Below are positions 29,843 to 38,822 of a stretch of 64,000 nucleotides of DNA, piece after piece; position 1 is the stretch's first letter, and each line of letters begins with the position of its first letter. The stretch is from Nocardioides guangzhouensis (GTDB lineage Bacteria > Actinomycetota > Actinomycetes > Propionibacteriales > Nocardioidaceae). The stretch spans positions 1-64,000 of the forward strand of contig NZ_SDKM01000017.1 of assembly GCF_004519545.1 (NCBI RefSeq), in the 5' to 3' direction. The notes beneath the pieces were generated by a model. That model did not search any database, was not told the DNA's origin, and was given only the letters and a program-made list of their open reading frames with translations. Position numbers and translations under genes: made by a program.

Positions 29843-31282
29843 ATGCACGCTGACCGTGAGACCTCGGGTGGGGACGACGTGACGTCGACCCCGTCCGAGG
29901 CCGCGGCGGCGCTGCTCCGCCGCGCCCAGCGCATCGCCGAGCAGCTCCACGAGGAGGCCGTGGCGGAGGCCGAGCGGGCCACCGCCGAGGCGCACCGGCT
30001 CGAGGCCGAGCAGCGGGCCCTCCACGACCGCGCCATCGCGGCGGCCGCGGAGGCCGAGCGTTCCCGCGACAGCGCCAGCACGGTGCTGGCCGAGGCGGCC
30101 GACGAGGCCCGGTCGATCGTGGCCGACGCGACCGAGCAGGCCAACCTCCTGCTCCGGGCGGCCGAGGCCCAGCGCGACCGGCTGCTCGAGGAGGCCGGCG
30201 CCCACGCCACCGAGAGCGTGGCCCGCACCGACCGGGAGGTCGCCGCCCGGCTGCGTGAGAGCGAGGAGGCGACCGCGACCGCGGAGGCTGAGGTGCAGCG
30301 GCTCCTCGACGGCGCCCGGGCCCAGTCCGAGGCGTCCGCCACCGAGGCGGCCGAGCGGGCCGCCGAGCTGGTCGAGTCGGCGCGCGCCAACGCCGAGGCC
30401 CACCTGGCGGCCGCCACGACCGAGGCCGACGAGACCCGCGAGACGGCAGTCGCCGAGGCCATGGCCCTCCGCGACGAGGCCGAGAAGCATGCCACCGTCG
30501 TCCGGCACGAGGCCGACGAGGCGGCCGCGGTGTCCCGTGCGGAGGCCGAGCGGATCCTCGGCGAGGCGCAGGAGCGCAGCGAGGCCGAGCTCCGCAAGGC
30601 CGCCGACGAGATGGCCTGGACCCGCACCACGATCGACGCCCTGGTCGCGGCCGCCGGCGCCGAGGCCGACGCGATCCGGCTGCGTGGGCACGGCGACGCG
30701 GTGCGGCACCTGGCCGGGGTACGCCGCCGCATCCAGGGCATCATGCACCGGGTCGGTGCCCGCATGGGGGACGAGCTCGACGAGGCCGAGGAGCGCGCCG
30801 CCGAGATCCAGGCCGCTGCCAGCCAGCGCCTCGCGGACGCCGAGGAGTCGGCCGCCCGCCAGCAGGCCGAGGCCGAGGAGCGGGCACGCCGAGTCGAGGC
30901 CGACGCCGACGACCGCGCGTCGCGACTGGTCGAGCGCGCCGAGCGTCGTAGCAGCGAGGCCGAGTCCCACGCGAGCGTGATGCGCTCCGCGGTCGCCGAG
31001 GAGGTGGTCCGGCTCCGGGCCGAGGCCTCCGAGGAGCTGCGCTCCGCCCGTGGCGAGGCCGCCGACACCCTGAGCCGTGCCCAGGCCGAGGCCACGGAGC
31101 TCCGCGCCACCGCGCGCCGGCTGCTCGACGAGGCCCGTGCCGAGGTCACGGAGCTGCGGGAGCGCCGCGACCGGATCACCGGCGAGCTGAGCCAGCTCTC
31201 CGGTGTGATCGAGGCCCTGGCGGTCCCTGACGACAAGCGACCCACCCCCCACGAAGTAGAACCCCCCGAGGAGCCGTCATGA
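29843..31282 (+). CDS. long coiled-coil protein, Scy/FilP-like
   Basis: A 479-residue protein consisting almost entirely of Ala/Glu/Arg heptad-like coiled coil, with A-E-A-E-R/E-A-D-E repeats through residues about 15-460 and a Pro-rich acidic tail. Its composition and gene order before a DivIVA-type protein resemble actinobacterial polar-growth scaffold proteins (Scy, FilP; often misnamed cellulose-binding protein). It is predicted cytosolic, forming filaments or a polar scaffold. A GAGAAT box 7 nt before the ATG suggests a leaderless mRNA. Its stop overlaps the next start by 4 nt, indicating joint production. Confidence 0.65.
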   Translation: MHADRETSGGDDVTSTPSEAAAALLRRAQRIAEQLHEEAVAEAERATAEAHRLEAEQRALHDRAIAAAAEAERSRDSASTVLAEAADEARSIVADATEQANLLLRAAEAQRDRLLEEAGAHATESVARTDREVAARLRESEEATATAEAEVQRLLDGARAQSEASATEAAERAAELVESARANAEAHLAAATTEADETRETAVAEAMALRDEAEKHATVVRHEADEAAAVSRAEAERILGEAQERSEAELRKAADEMAWTRTTIDALVAAAGAEADAIRLRGHGDAVRHLAGVRRRIQGIMHRVGARMGDELDEAEERAAEIQAAASQRLADAEESAARQQAEAEERARRVEADADDRASRLVERAERRSSEAESHASVMRSAVAEEVVRLRAEASEELRSARGEAADTLSRAQAEATELRATARRLLDEARAEVTELRERRDRITGELSQLSGVIEALAVPDDKRPTPHEVEPPEEPS

Positions 31283-32334
31283 GCCAGCCCGAGCACCAGT
31301 TCCGCGTCGTACTCCGGGGGTACGACCCGGCCGACGTCGACCGGGTCGTGGCCGACCTCCGGGGCCGCGTCGCCGCGGCCGAGCAGGGTCTCGCCGACCT
31401 CCAGTCCCGGCTCGGCCAGGCCGAGCATGCCGCCGCGACCGCCCGGTCCGAGGCGGAGGCCGCCACGGCGCAGGCCGGCGAGGCCGCTCCGGTCCAGCCG
31501 GCCTCCTTCGAGCACCTCGGTGCCCGGGTCAGCCAGATCCTGACCCTCGCCGAGCAGGAGGCGGCCGAGATCCGGGACAACATGGCCGCCGAGCTCGAGA
31601 CGCGCCGCAAGGACGCCGAGCAGGCCGCGATCGCGGTCCGCGACGACGCCGACCGGTACTCCGACCAGACCCGACGCGACGCCGACGCCGAGAGCACCCG
31701 GGTGCTCACGGACGCCCGCCGGTTCGCCGACGAGGAGCGCGACGCCGCCGAGCGGGACGCCGCCGCCCGCCGCCAGGAAGCGGAGGCGATCCACGAGGAG
31801 CAGCGTGCCAAGGCCGCGAAGGCCGCCGCCGACTTCGAGGCCACCCTGGCCGAGCGCCGCGACCGCACCACCGCCGAGTTCCAGGAGCAGCAGGCCGCAA
31901 CCCAGGCGCAGCTCGACGCGATGGCCGCCCGGGTGGAGGAGATGCGCGAGGCCGCCGAGCGCCAGAAGGCCACCGCCGAGGCCGACGCCCGCCGGATCGT
32001 CGAGGACGCCGAGAGCCGAGCGGACGCCCTGGTCAAGGAGGCCCGGGCCAGCGCCGACCGGGTGCGCGCGGACTCCGACCGCGAGCTCGCCGCCGCCTCG
32101 CAGCGCCGCGACAGCATCAACGCCCAGCTCTCCAACGTGCGCCAGATGCTGGCCACGCTGTCCGGCTCCGCCGCCGGCTTCGCGGTCGACCCCATCGGCG
32201 ACCTCGGCGAGCAGTCGACCGCGGGCGCCGGCGAGGCCGAGGTCGTGACCGTGGCCGACGTCGAGTCGCCCGAGGAGATCGCCTCCGAGGACATGGTCGC
32301 CGAGGGTGGGCACGAGGAGCCCGAGCGGGAGTAG
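31279..32334 (+). CDS. DivIVA-domain coiled-coil protein
   Basis: A 351-residue protein. Its N-terminus (F-R-V-V-L-R-G-Y-D-P-A-D-V-D, about 8-21) is the DivIVA-type membrane-curvature/coiled-coil lead motif, followed by a short coiled coil, a second L-G-A-R-V-S-Q-I-L-T-L-A-E-Q-E-A segment near 80 and a long coiled coil to about 280, then an acidic tail. This layout resembles FilP/DivIVA-like cytoskeletal proteins of filamentous actinobacteria. Coupled to the upstream coiled-coil gene by an ATGA overlap. Confidence 0.75.
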   Translation: MSQPEHQFRVVLRGYDPADVDRVVADLRGRVAAAEQGLADLQSRLGQAEHAAATARSEAEAATAQAGEAAPVQPASFEHLGARVSQILTLAEQEAAEIRDNMAAELETRRKDAEQAAIAVRDDADRYSDQTRRDADAESTRVLTDARRFADEERDAAERDAAARRQEAEAIHEEQRAKAAKAAADFEATLAERRDRTTAEFQEQQAATQAQLDAMAARVEEMREAAERQKATAEADARRIVEDAESRADALVKEARASADRVRADSDRELAAASQRRDSINAQLSNVRQMLATLSGSAAGFAVDPIGDLGEQSTAGAGEAEVVTVADVESPEEIASEDMVAEGGHEEPERE

Positions 32335-32343
32335 ACGGCGGGG

Positions 32344-32757
32344 TCAGCCCCCGAGCAGGTCCAGCAACGCGCGGGCGTACGCCGCGTCGGCGGCCACGTC
32401 GACGTACCTCGTCGTACCGTCGCGCACCAGCGCCGTCACCGCGACGCCCTCGGGGGCGTCACCGCCGGGGATCCGCTCGAGCGCCAGGAACGCCTCGCCG
32501 AGCAGGTTGCGCAGCTGGTCCTCCCGCGGCACCCACACCGCCTCACGGGCGTCGAGGCTGTCCAGCGCCCACTCCGTGGTCCCGTTGAACGCCAGCAGCT
32601 GCCCGGTCGGGGTGTTGCGGGTCTCGACGACCATGTCGCTGACCACGAACAGCATGTCGTCGAGGTCGCGGTCGGGAACCAGGAACCGGTCGCCGGCCGC
32701 AGGGATCCAGGTCAGTCCGGCGTCCCGCAGCGCCCGGGCCAGGTCGAGGTCGATCAC
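32344..32757 (-). CDS. conserved actinobacterial hypothetical protein
   Basis: A 137-residue soluble protein beginning V-I-D-L-D-L-A-R-A-L-R-D-A-G-L-x-W, with G-D-R-F-L-V-P-D-R-D-L-D-D and V-S-D-M-V-V-E. I recall this pattern from small actinobacterial proteins sometimes misannotated as pilus assembly protein CpaE; no ATPase motif is present, so that name is not supported. The GTG start follows GGAG closely. It is convergent with the DivIVA-type gene (10 bp apart). Confidence 0.65.
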   Translation of the reverse strand: MIDLDLARALRDAGLTWIPAAGDRFLVPDRDLDDMLFVVSDMVVETRNTPTGQLLAFNGTTEWALDSLDAREAVWVPREDQLRNLLGEAFLALERIPGGDAPEGVAVTALVRDGTTRYVDVAADAAYARALLDLLGG

Positions 32758-32805
32758 GTCTCCAGTGTGCGCCCGGCCGCAAGCCGCGCCGCCCGACCCG
32801 GAACG

Positions 32806-32844
32806 GTGAAGGATCCCCGGCGCCAGGTGCCGGAGATCCTCCAC
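32806..32844. terminator. hairpin between methyltransferase and hypothetical gene
   Basis: GTGAAGGATC pairs with GATCCTCCAC, with an inner CCGGC/GCCGG stem. Located 60-100 nt downstream of the methyltransferase stop on the minus strand. No T-run. Probable terminator for that gene. Confidence 0.5.
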
Positions 32845-32903
32845 CGAAGTCCCGCCCGGGACTGTCAGGCCACGCCCGGGCGGCTGCCGAGAGCGCGCCG
32901 TTG

Positions 32904-33977
32904 TCAGGCGGCCGCCTGGAGCACCAGGTTGTACGCCGTCGCCGTGGCCACGCGAGCGTCGGCGAAACCGGCGTCGCGGAACGCGGCGGTGAGCTTCTCC
33001 GGGCCGGCCTGCGCGCCCAGCGCTGCGCCGCCCTGGGAGATGCTGTGCGGCACACAGAGGCAGGAGCTGCCGACGTAGAACACCGCGGCGATCGGGTTCG
33101 ACAGGTTCGCCGCGAGGGTGTCCTCGGCGTACGGCTCGATCGCCACCACCTGTCCGCCCGGCGCCAGAGCCCTCCGGGCGTGGGCGAGCGCCCCGACGGG
33201 GTCGCCGAAGTCGTGGACCGCGTCGAAGAACAGCACGAGGTCGAACTCGCCGGCGTACGACGTGGCGTCGGCGGCCGCGAACCGGACCCGGCCGGAGACC
33301 CCGGCCTCGACGGCCGCCGCGGTCGCCTGCCGGACCGACTCATGGTGGTAGTCAACCCCCACGAACGTGGAGTTCGGGAAGGCCTCGGCCAGCAGGATCG
33401 TCGGAACCCCGAGGCCGCACCCGACGTCGAGGACGCGGATGCCGGACTCCAGCCGCTCGACCAGGCCGTCGACCGCGGGCAGCCACTCGGTGAGCAGCGA
33501 CGTGCGGTAGGCGATGGCGTAGAAGCGCGACACGGCACTGAACAACCGGGGGTCGTGCTCGTGCCACGGGAGTCCCTGCCCTGTCGTGTAGGAGTGCGCG
33601 AGCTTGTCGACCGCGGCCCACACCGCGGCGATCAGCTCGAACCCGGGCACCAGCGAGGCCGGGCTCGCCTCGTCGGCCACCACGCTCGCGTGCTCGGCGG
33701 GCAGCGTGAACGTGTCGGTCGCGGCGTCGTAGGTCACGTAGCCGTTGGCGGCCTGGGCGGACAGCCACTCCTGGAGGTATCGCGGGGTGACCCCGGAGCG
33801 GTTGGCGAGCTCGTCGACGCTCGCGGTGCCGAGCGCCGCCAGTGCGCTCCAGAGTCCGAGACGGTCGCCGAGGTACACCAGGATCGCGTTGTACGCCGCC
33901 GCCTGGTCGCCCGCCACCTTGCCGGCGAACTCCTCGAGCCGGGAAAGGTCGAGGCCGGTCTCGTGCTGGGTGGTCAT
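32904..33977 (-). CDS. SAM-dependent methyltransferase with N-terminal winged helix
   Basis: A 357-residue class I methyltransferase. Residues about 25-90 form a winged-helix dimerisation region (S-V-D-E-L-A-N-R-S-G-V-T-P-R-Y-L-Q-E-W-L). Residues about 175-300 are the Rossmann domain with L-D-V-G-C-G-L-G-V (SAM motif I) and V-L-F-F-D-A-V-H-D-F (motif after strand 4). The architecture matches mycobacterial Rv2258c-like methyltransferases that modify small molecules; substrate unknown. A GAAGGAACC ribosome site precedes the ATG. Monocistronic, divergent from the PIG-L gene. Confidence 0.82.
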   Translation of the reverse strand: MTTQHETGLDLSRLEEFAGKVAGDQAAAYNAILVYLGDRLGLWSALAALGTASVDELANRSGVTPRYLQEWLSAQAANGYVTYDAATDTFTLPAEHASVVADEASPASLVPGFELIAAVWAAVDKLAHSYTTGQGLPWHEHDPRLFSAVSRFYAIAYRTSLLTEWLPAVDGLVERLESGIRVLDVGCGLGVPTILLAEAFPNSTFVGVDYHHESVRQATAAAVEAGVSGRVRFAAADATSYAGEFDLVLFFDAVHDFGDPVGALAHARRALAPGGQVVAIEPYAEDTLAANLSNPIAAVFYVGSSCLCVPHSISQGGAALGAQAGPEKLTAAFRDAGFADARVATATAYNLVLQAAA

Positions 33978-34112
33978 GATGTGGTTCCTTCCGGTGGGGC
34001 GCCCCGGTGGCGCCGTCCCTTCCCACGCTGCGGCCGGCCGCTGCCACCGTGCTCACGCGCCGGCCCGTCACCGTGACAGCACCGTGACAGGGTCGTGGGC
34101 GACGCTGGGACC

Positions 34113-34850
34113 ATGGCCGACCTGACCGGGCTGGAGCTGAGCGGTGACCTGGCCCTGCTCGGCACGGTGCTGACCGTGTGGGCGCACCCCGACGACGAGA
34201 CCTACCTCGCAGGCGGGCTGCTGGCCGCGCTCGGCGAGGCCGGTCAGCGGGTCGTGTGCGTCACGGCCACCCGTGGGGAGGCGGCCGACCCGGACGCGAC
34301 GCCGGGAGAGCGGGCGGCGCTCGCGCGTACCCGGACCCGTGAGCTCGAGGAGGCGCTGGCGGTGCTGGGCGTTGCGGAGCACCACTGGCTCGACCACGCC
34401 GACGGCGGCCTCTCGGACCTCGACCCCGGCATCGCGGCGGCCCGGCTGGCCCGCCTCTTGGACGATGTCCGGCCGGACACCGTGGTGACGTTCGGGCCGG
34501 ACGGCTTCACCGGCCATCCTGACCACCGCGCGGTGAGTGGCTGGGTCGACCTCGCGCTGCGCCGATCGACGGCCGCACCCCGGCTGTTGCACGCGGTGGC
34601 CCGGGAGGAGGTCGCGGATCCCGGGCTGGACCAGGACTTCGGCGTGTTCGAGCTCGGCCGTCCCCGGGTGTGCGCGGACGCCGACCTCGCGCTGCTGCTG
34701 CGGCTGGACGGCGCGAGCCTGGACCGCAAGGTCGAGGCCCTGCTGCGGCAGGTCTCCCAGACCGCGGGGCTCGTCGACGCGGTGGGGCTCGCCCGGTTCC
34801 GGACGTGGGTGGCCGCCGAGGCCTTCGCACCGCCCCGGCAAAGGACGTGA
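34113..34850 (+). CDS. PIG-L/LmbE family deacetylase
   Basis: A 245-residue zinc-dependent deacetylase of the GlcNAc-PI/mycothiol (MshB/Mca) superfamily. The zinc and catalytic motif A-H-P-D-D-E is at 23-28, with the distal G-H-P-D-H-R-A-V providing the third ligand. The family removes N-acetyl groups from glucosamine-linked molecules or cleaves mycothiol conjugates. A GACGCT box 6 nt before the ATG suggests leaderless transcription. It precedes the large regulator gene by 32 nt, but that gene has its own box. Confidence 0.83.
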   Translation: MADLTGLELSGDLALLGTVLTVWAHPDDETYLAGGLLAALGEAGQRVVCVTATRGEAADPDATPGERAALARTRTRELEEALAVLGVAEHHWLDHADGGLSDLDPGIAAARLARLLDDVRPDTVVTFGPDGFTGHPDHRAVSGWVDLALRRSTAAPRLLHAVAREEVADPGLDQDFGVFELGRPRVCADADLALLLRLDGASLDRKVEALLRQVSQTAGLVDAVGLARFRTWVAAEAFAPPRQRT

Positions 34851-34882
34851 CGGTCGCCCCCGCGCTCCGGCACAGTGCGGGG

Positions 34883-37765
34883 ATGGACCGGTCCGGGCTC
34901 GCGCTGCGCGTGGACGTGCTCGGCTCCCTGGCGTTGCACGTGGCAGGGAGCCCGGTCGACGTGCCCGGCCTGCGGCGGCGGGCACTGCTGGCGCTGCTGG
35001 CCCTCGCGGGTCGGGAGGGGATGAGCGACGAACGGCTGGTGGACGCGCTCTGGCCCGACGACCTGCCGGCCAATGCGATGCAGGCGCTCTACAGCCACGT
35101 CTCACGGCTGCGCGGCCATCTCGGACCCTCGGCCGGCCGCCTCGAACGCCGTCGCAACGGCTACCGGCTGCGGCTCGAGCCGTTCGAGCTCGACGCCGAC
35201 GCCGCCCGTCGTGCGGCCGGACAGGATCCGGATACGGCGCTGGCCCTGTGGCGCGGTCCGTCGTTGGCGGAGTTCCGTTCCCTCCCGGCCCTCGAGGCCG
35301 AGGCTCTCGCCCTGGACGAGCTCGAGCTGCAGGTGGTGGACGAGGTGCTGCAGAGGCGGCTGGACGCCGGCGACCGCACCGTCACGGTCGACGCGGTGGC
35401 GGCGGCGTCCGCGTCGCCGCTGCGGGAGCGTACGGCGCTGCTGCTGGTGCGCGCGCTGGCTGCCGACGGACGTGCGGCCGAGGCGATGGCGGCTGCGCAG
35501 TCCTTCCGGGCCAGGCTCGCCGAGGAGACCGGACTGGACCCGACGTCCGCGCTTGCGGACCTGGAGCAGCGGGTGGCGTCCGGGTCCGTGGCCGGGCCGG
35601 CCGTGGGCGCGCCGCGGCGGGTGGCCCGCCCCGACGGGCCGATGGTGGGGCGCAGCCACGACCGCGAGCAGGTCGTGCGCCTGCTCGGTCTCAACTCCGT
35701 CGTCACGCTGACCGGACCGGGTGGTGTGGGGAAGACCCGGCTCGCGCTGGACATCGCGGCCGATCACGACGACGGAGAGGCCGTGGTCCTCGGCCTGGCC
35801 GCGGTCGACCGACCCGAGCGGCTCTGCCAGGCCGTCGTCTCCGACCTCGGGCTGCGCGTCGCCGGAGGGGCCGGGCCCGACGACGTCGCCGCCGCGCTCG
35901 TGGACCGGCGCCTTCTCCTGCTGCTCGACAACTGCGAGCACCTGGCCGGTGCGTGTCGGGATCTCGTCGTGGCGATCCGGCGAGCCGCACCCGGGGTCCG
36001 CGTCCTGGCCACCTCGAGGGTCACCCTCCACGTGCCGGGCGAGTACGTCGTCCGGCTGCAGCCGCTGCCGGTCCCCAGGGTGACGAGCGACCTCGAAGCG
36101 CTCCGCCGCCAGCCCGGCGTACGCGCGTTCGTGGAGCACGCGCGGTTCCGGCGACCGGGGTACGACCTCGATCCCGAGGACGCCCCCGATCTGGTCGAGG
36201 TGCTGCGCCGGCTCGACGGGCTGCCCCTCGGGATCGAGCTCGCCGCACGGCAGGTCGCGGTCATGCCGCTGTCGGCGGTGCGGGAGCGACTGGGCCGCGC
36301 GCTCGACCTCGCCACCGGACGACAGGGCGCGGACGACGAGCGGCAGCGAACGCTGCGCGCCACCATCGACACGTCCTACCGGCTGCTCGGCGAGGAGCAG
36401 CGCGCCCTGCTGCGGGCGGTCGCGCCCTTCCCCGGTGGGGTCGACGTGGCCACGATCGAGGCGGTCGCGGAGGGAGCCGGCGACCCGCTCGACCTGCTGC
36501 ACGACCTCGTCGACTCGTCGTTGCTGGTGGCGGACCCGGCCACCGGCCGCTACCGCCTCCTGTTCACCGTCCGCGCCTACCTGGTGGAGCGGCTGGTCGA
36601 GGCCGGCGAGGCGGAGGGTGCCCATGCCCGCTTCGTCGACCGCTGCGTCGCGGTCGCCGAGCGGATCGGCGCCGGCATCTTCGGAGCCGACGAGGCCACC
36701 CTCGACCGGCTGCTGCGCGACGAGCTGGACAATCTGCGTGCCGCCCGCGACCTGGCCGACGCCGCTGCCCGCGTCCGGATCACCCTCGCGGTGAACCAGG
36801 CGGTCACCTGGCGCGACCTCGGGGAGATCTGGTCCTGGGCCAGCGAGCTCGCGGAGGATCCCGCGTTCGCCGAGCACGAGGAGCGGGCCGCGATCCTGGC
36901 GGCCGCGGCGGAGGCGGCGCGGCTGGTCGGGGACCTCGACGCCGCCGAGCGGCGGGCGCGCGAGGCACTGGCGGTGGCCGCACGGGACGGCAGGGCAGCG
37001 GCGCTGGGGCGGGCGTGGAGCGTCGTCGCCGTCGTCGCGCACTTCCGTGGGGACTTCGCGGCAGCCCGCGATGCCTGGTTGCGAGGTGCGGAGGAGCCGG
37101 TCGGGGACGCCAGCGCCTTCGTCGGGTCGGCCGCGCTGGCCGCGGCGTACGGCGGTGACCCGGCCACCGCCCGTCGCCTGCTCGCCCGCGCGGCCTCGCT
37201 GGCCACCTGCGGGTCGCACCGCTCGTTCCTGGCCTACGTGGAGGGCGAGCTGCTGGTGGCGAACCGGCCCGCGGACTCGATCCCGCACTACGTCGACGCG
37301 ATCGCCGAGGCGACCCGGGTCGGCTGCACCTTCGTCGAGGGAGTCTCCCGGGTCTCCCTGGCCTCCGCCCGCACACGGACCGGCGACATCGCCGGCGCCG
37401 CCGACGACTTCGCGCACCTGGTCGGGTTCTGGCGGAGCACCGGTCAGACCACCCAGCTGTGGACCACCGCCCGCAACGCGGCGGAGCTGCTCGCGGCCGC
37501 CGGGAGGTCGCGCAGCGCGGCGCTGGTCCTGGTCACGGCCGACGCCACGCCCGGGGCGGCGGCGGTCGACGAGGAGATCGCGAGCTTCAGCGGCCGCTCC
37601 TACCTGCCGGTCCAGGACCTGCTCCGACCCCGTGACCTCGAGGAGGTCCGCGCCGAGGAGGCGGAACTCGGCGGCACGGGCGTGCTCGACCGGCTGGTGT
37701 CCGAGCTCCGGGAGCTGGCCACGAGTCCCGCCCCGCGTCGGGAGGCGGCCACCGACGGCTCCTGA
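34883..37765 (+). CDS. SARP/BTAD-NTPase-TPR transcriptional regulator (AfsR-like)
   Basis: A 960-residue STAND regulator. An OmpR-like winged helix (about 8-95) and BTAD domain (about 102-230) form the SARP unit. They are followed by an NB-ARC-like NTPase with Walker A G-P-G-G-V-G-K-T (278-285) and Walker B L-L-L-L-L-D-N-C-E-H near 340, then winged-helix and TPR-like helical repeats to the C-terminus. The D-E-x-Q-R-T-L-R-A-T-I-x-x-S-Y-x-L-L block is typical of this class. Such proteins activate secondary metabolism or stress genes, but no biosynthetic cluster lies adjacent, so the target is unknown. Start ATG 34883 has CACAGT 6 nt upstream. Confidence 0.88.
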   Translation: MDRSGLALRVDVLGSLALHVAGSPVDVPGLRRRALLALLALAGREGMSDERLVDALWPDDLPANAMQALYSHVSRLRGHLGPSAGRLERRRNGYRLRLEPFELDADAARRAAGQDPDTALALWRGPSLAEFRSLPALEAEALALDELELQVVDEVLQRRLDAGDRTVTVDAVAAASASPLRERTALLLVRALAADGRAAEAMAAAQSFRARLAEETGLDPTSALADLEQRVASGSVAGPAVGAPRRVARPDGPMVGRSHDREQVVRLLGLNSVVTLTGPGGVGKTRLALDIAADHDDGEAVVLGLAAVDRPERLCQAVVSDLGLRVAGGAGPDDVAAALVDRRLLLLLDNCEHLAGACRDLVVAIRRAAPGVRVLATSRVTLHVPGEYVVRLQPLPVPRVTSDLEALRRQPGVRAFVEHARFRRPGYDLDPEDAPDLVEVLRRLDGLPLGIELAARQVAVMPLSAVRERLGRALDLATGRQGADDERQRTLRATIDTSYRLLGEEQRALLRAVAPFPGGVDVATIEAVAEGAGDPLDLLHDLVDSSLLVADPATGRYRLLFTVRAYLVERLVEAGEAEGAHARFVDRCVAVAERIGAGIFGADEATLDRLLRDELDNLRAARDLADAAARVRITLAVNQAVTWRDLGEIWSWASELAEDPAFAEHEERAAILAAAAEAARLVGDLDAAERRAREALAVAARDGRAAALGRAWSVVAVVAHFRGDFAAARDAWLRGAEEPVGDASAFVGSAALAAAYGGDPATARRLLARAASLATCGSHRSFLAYVEGELLVANRPADSIPHYVDAIAEATRVGCTFVEGVSRVSLASARTRTGDIAGAADDFAHLVGFWRSTGQTTQLWTTARNAAELLAAAGRSRSAALVLVTADATPGAAAVDEEIASFSGRSYLPVQDLLRPRDLEEVRAEEAELGGTGVLDRLVSELRELATSPAPRREAATDGS

Positions 37766-37774
37766 CGCGGTGCC

Positions 37775-38740
37775 TCAGCGGGCGGCGAGCACCGCGCGCT
37801 CCTCGTCGACGGTCAGGCCGGTGACCACGGCGTCGGGGTCCGACCGCACCCAGGCGAGCGTGTCGCGGGCGGTGTCGGCGAGCGGGCGCAGCCGCAGCCC
37901 GGCGGCCAGGGACGGGGCGACGTCGTGGGCCATGAACCCGCGGTCGTCCTTGCCGGGCACCCAGACCGGCAGCGATCGCGGGCCGTGCCAGGCCGCCACC
38001 TCGTGGGTGGCGAGGAACTCCTCGCTCGACCAGGCGAAGTCCGGCACGGTGTCGGCGACGCCGCGGGCGACCTCGGCGAGGAAGTCCGCCCGCAGGGTGG
38101 CCGCGCCGACGCCGTCGTAGACGCCCTCGAGACGGGTCTCGGCGGCGTGCACGACCCACGCCGCGAGGTCGCGGACGTCGATCGTCTGGACGACGTCGTC
38201 GGCCGGCGGCGCGAGCACGGGGCCGGGCTCGGCGAGGCGCACCGGCCAGTAGGTGAACCGGCCGGTGGGGTCGCCGGGGCCGGCGATCAGGCCGGGCCGG
38301 ACCACCGCCGACGTCGCGGCTCCGTCCTGCACGATCTGCTCGCAGGCGACCTTCATGCCGCCGTACGCCTCGGGGCTCGAGGTCCAGTCGACGTCCTCGG
38401 TGATCGCGTCGATCAGCGGCGTGGTCGCGGGGGTTCCGCCGAGCGCGCGGTGGTCGGCGTACACGCTGCAGGTCGAGACGAAGACCCAGTGGGCTTCCGG
38501 CAGCGCGGCGACCGCGGACCGCACGTGGCTCGGGGTGCGGGAGACGTCGACGACGGCGTCGAAGCCGGACAGGGCCGGCCAGTCGCCGGTGGTCCGGTCG
38601 AGCACGACGTGCTCCGCGCCGTCCGGCACCCGCCCCGAGGTGCCGCGGCACGCGCACACCACGTCGTGGCCGCGCGCCACCGCCTCCACCGCGACCGCGC
38701 GGGAGAGGAAGACCGTTCCGCCGAGCACCAGGATCCGCAT
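37775..38740 (-). CDS. NAD(P)-dependent epimerase/dehydratase family protein
   Basis: A 321-residue extended short-chain dehydrogenase/reductase. It starts with the Rossmann glycine motif L-G-G-T-V-F-L-S (unusual for lacking the third glycine) and has V-V-D-V-S-R-T, S-T-C-S-V-Y, and the Y-G-G-M-K catalytic pair in place of the classic Y-x-x-x-K spacing, with a nearby Ser. This resembles isoflavone-reductase/NmrA-like and plastid CSP41-type epimerase homologues. Reaction unknown. Convergent with the SARP gene, 9 bp apart. Confidence 0.8.
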   Translation of the reverse strand: MRILVLGGTVFLSRAVAVEAVARGHDVVCACRGTSGRVPDGAEHVVLDRTTGDWPALSGFDAVVDVSRTPSHVRSAVAALPEAHWVFVSTCSVYADHRALGGTPATTPLIDAITEDVDWTSSPEAYGGMKVACEQIVQDGAATSAVVRPGLIAGPGDPTGRFTYWPVRLAEPGPVLAPPADDVVQTIDVRDLAAWVVHAAETRLEGVYDGVGAATLRADFLAEVARGVADTVPDFAWSSEEFLATHEVAAWHGPRSLPVWVPGKDDRGFMAHDVAPSLAAGLRLRPLADTARDTLAWVRSDPDAVVTGLTVDEERAVLAAR

Positions 38741-38822
38741 GCCGGCCAGTCAACCGGCCGGGGCGCCCGCGGGTGAAGCCATTTCGCTGGCGGCGGAACG
38801 GCGGTCGGGACGGTGCGCCGGG

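Noticed and set aside
32344..32757. Annotation as pilus assembly protein CpaE
   Set aside because: The protein is only 137 residues and lacks a P-loop or receiver domain; no pilus genes are near.
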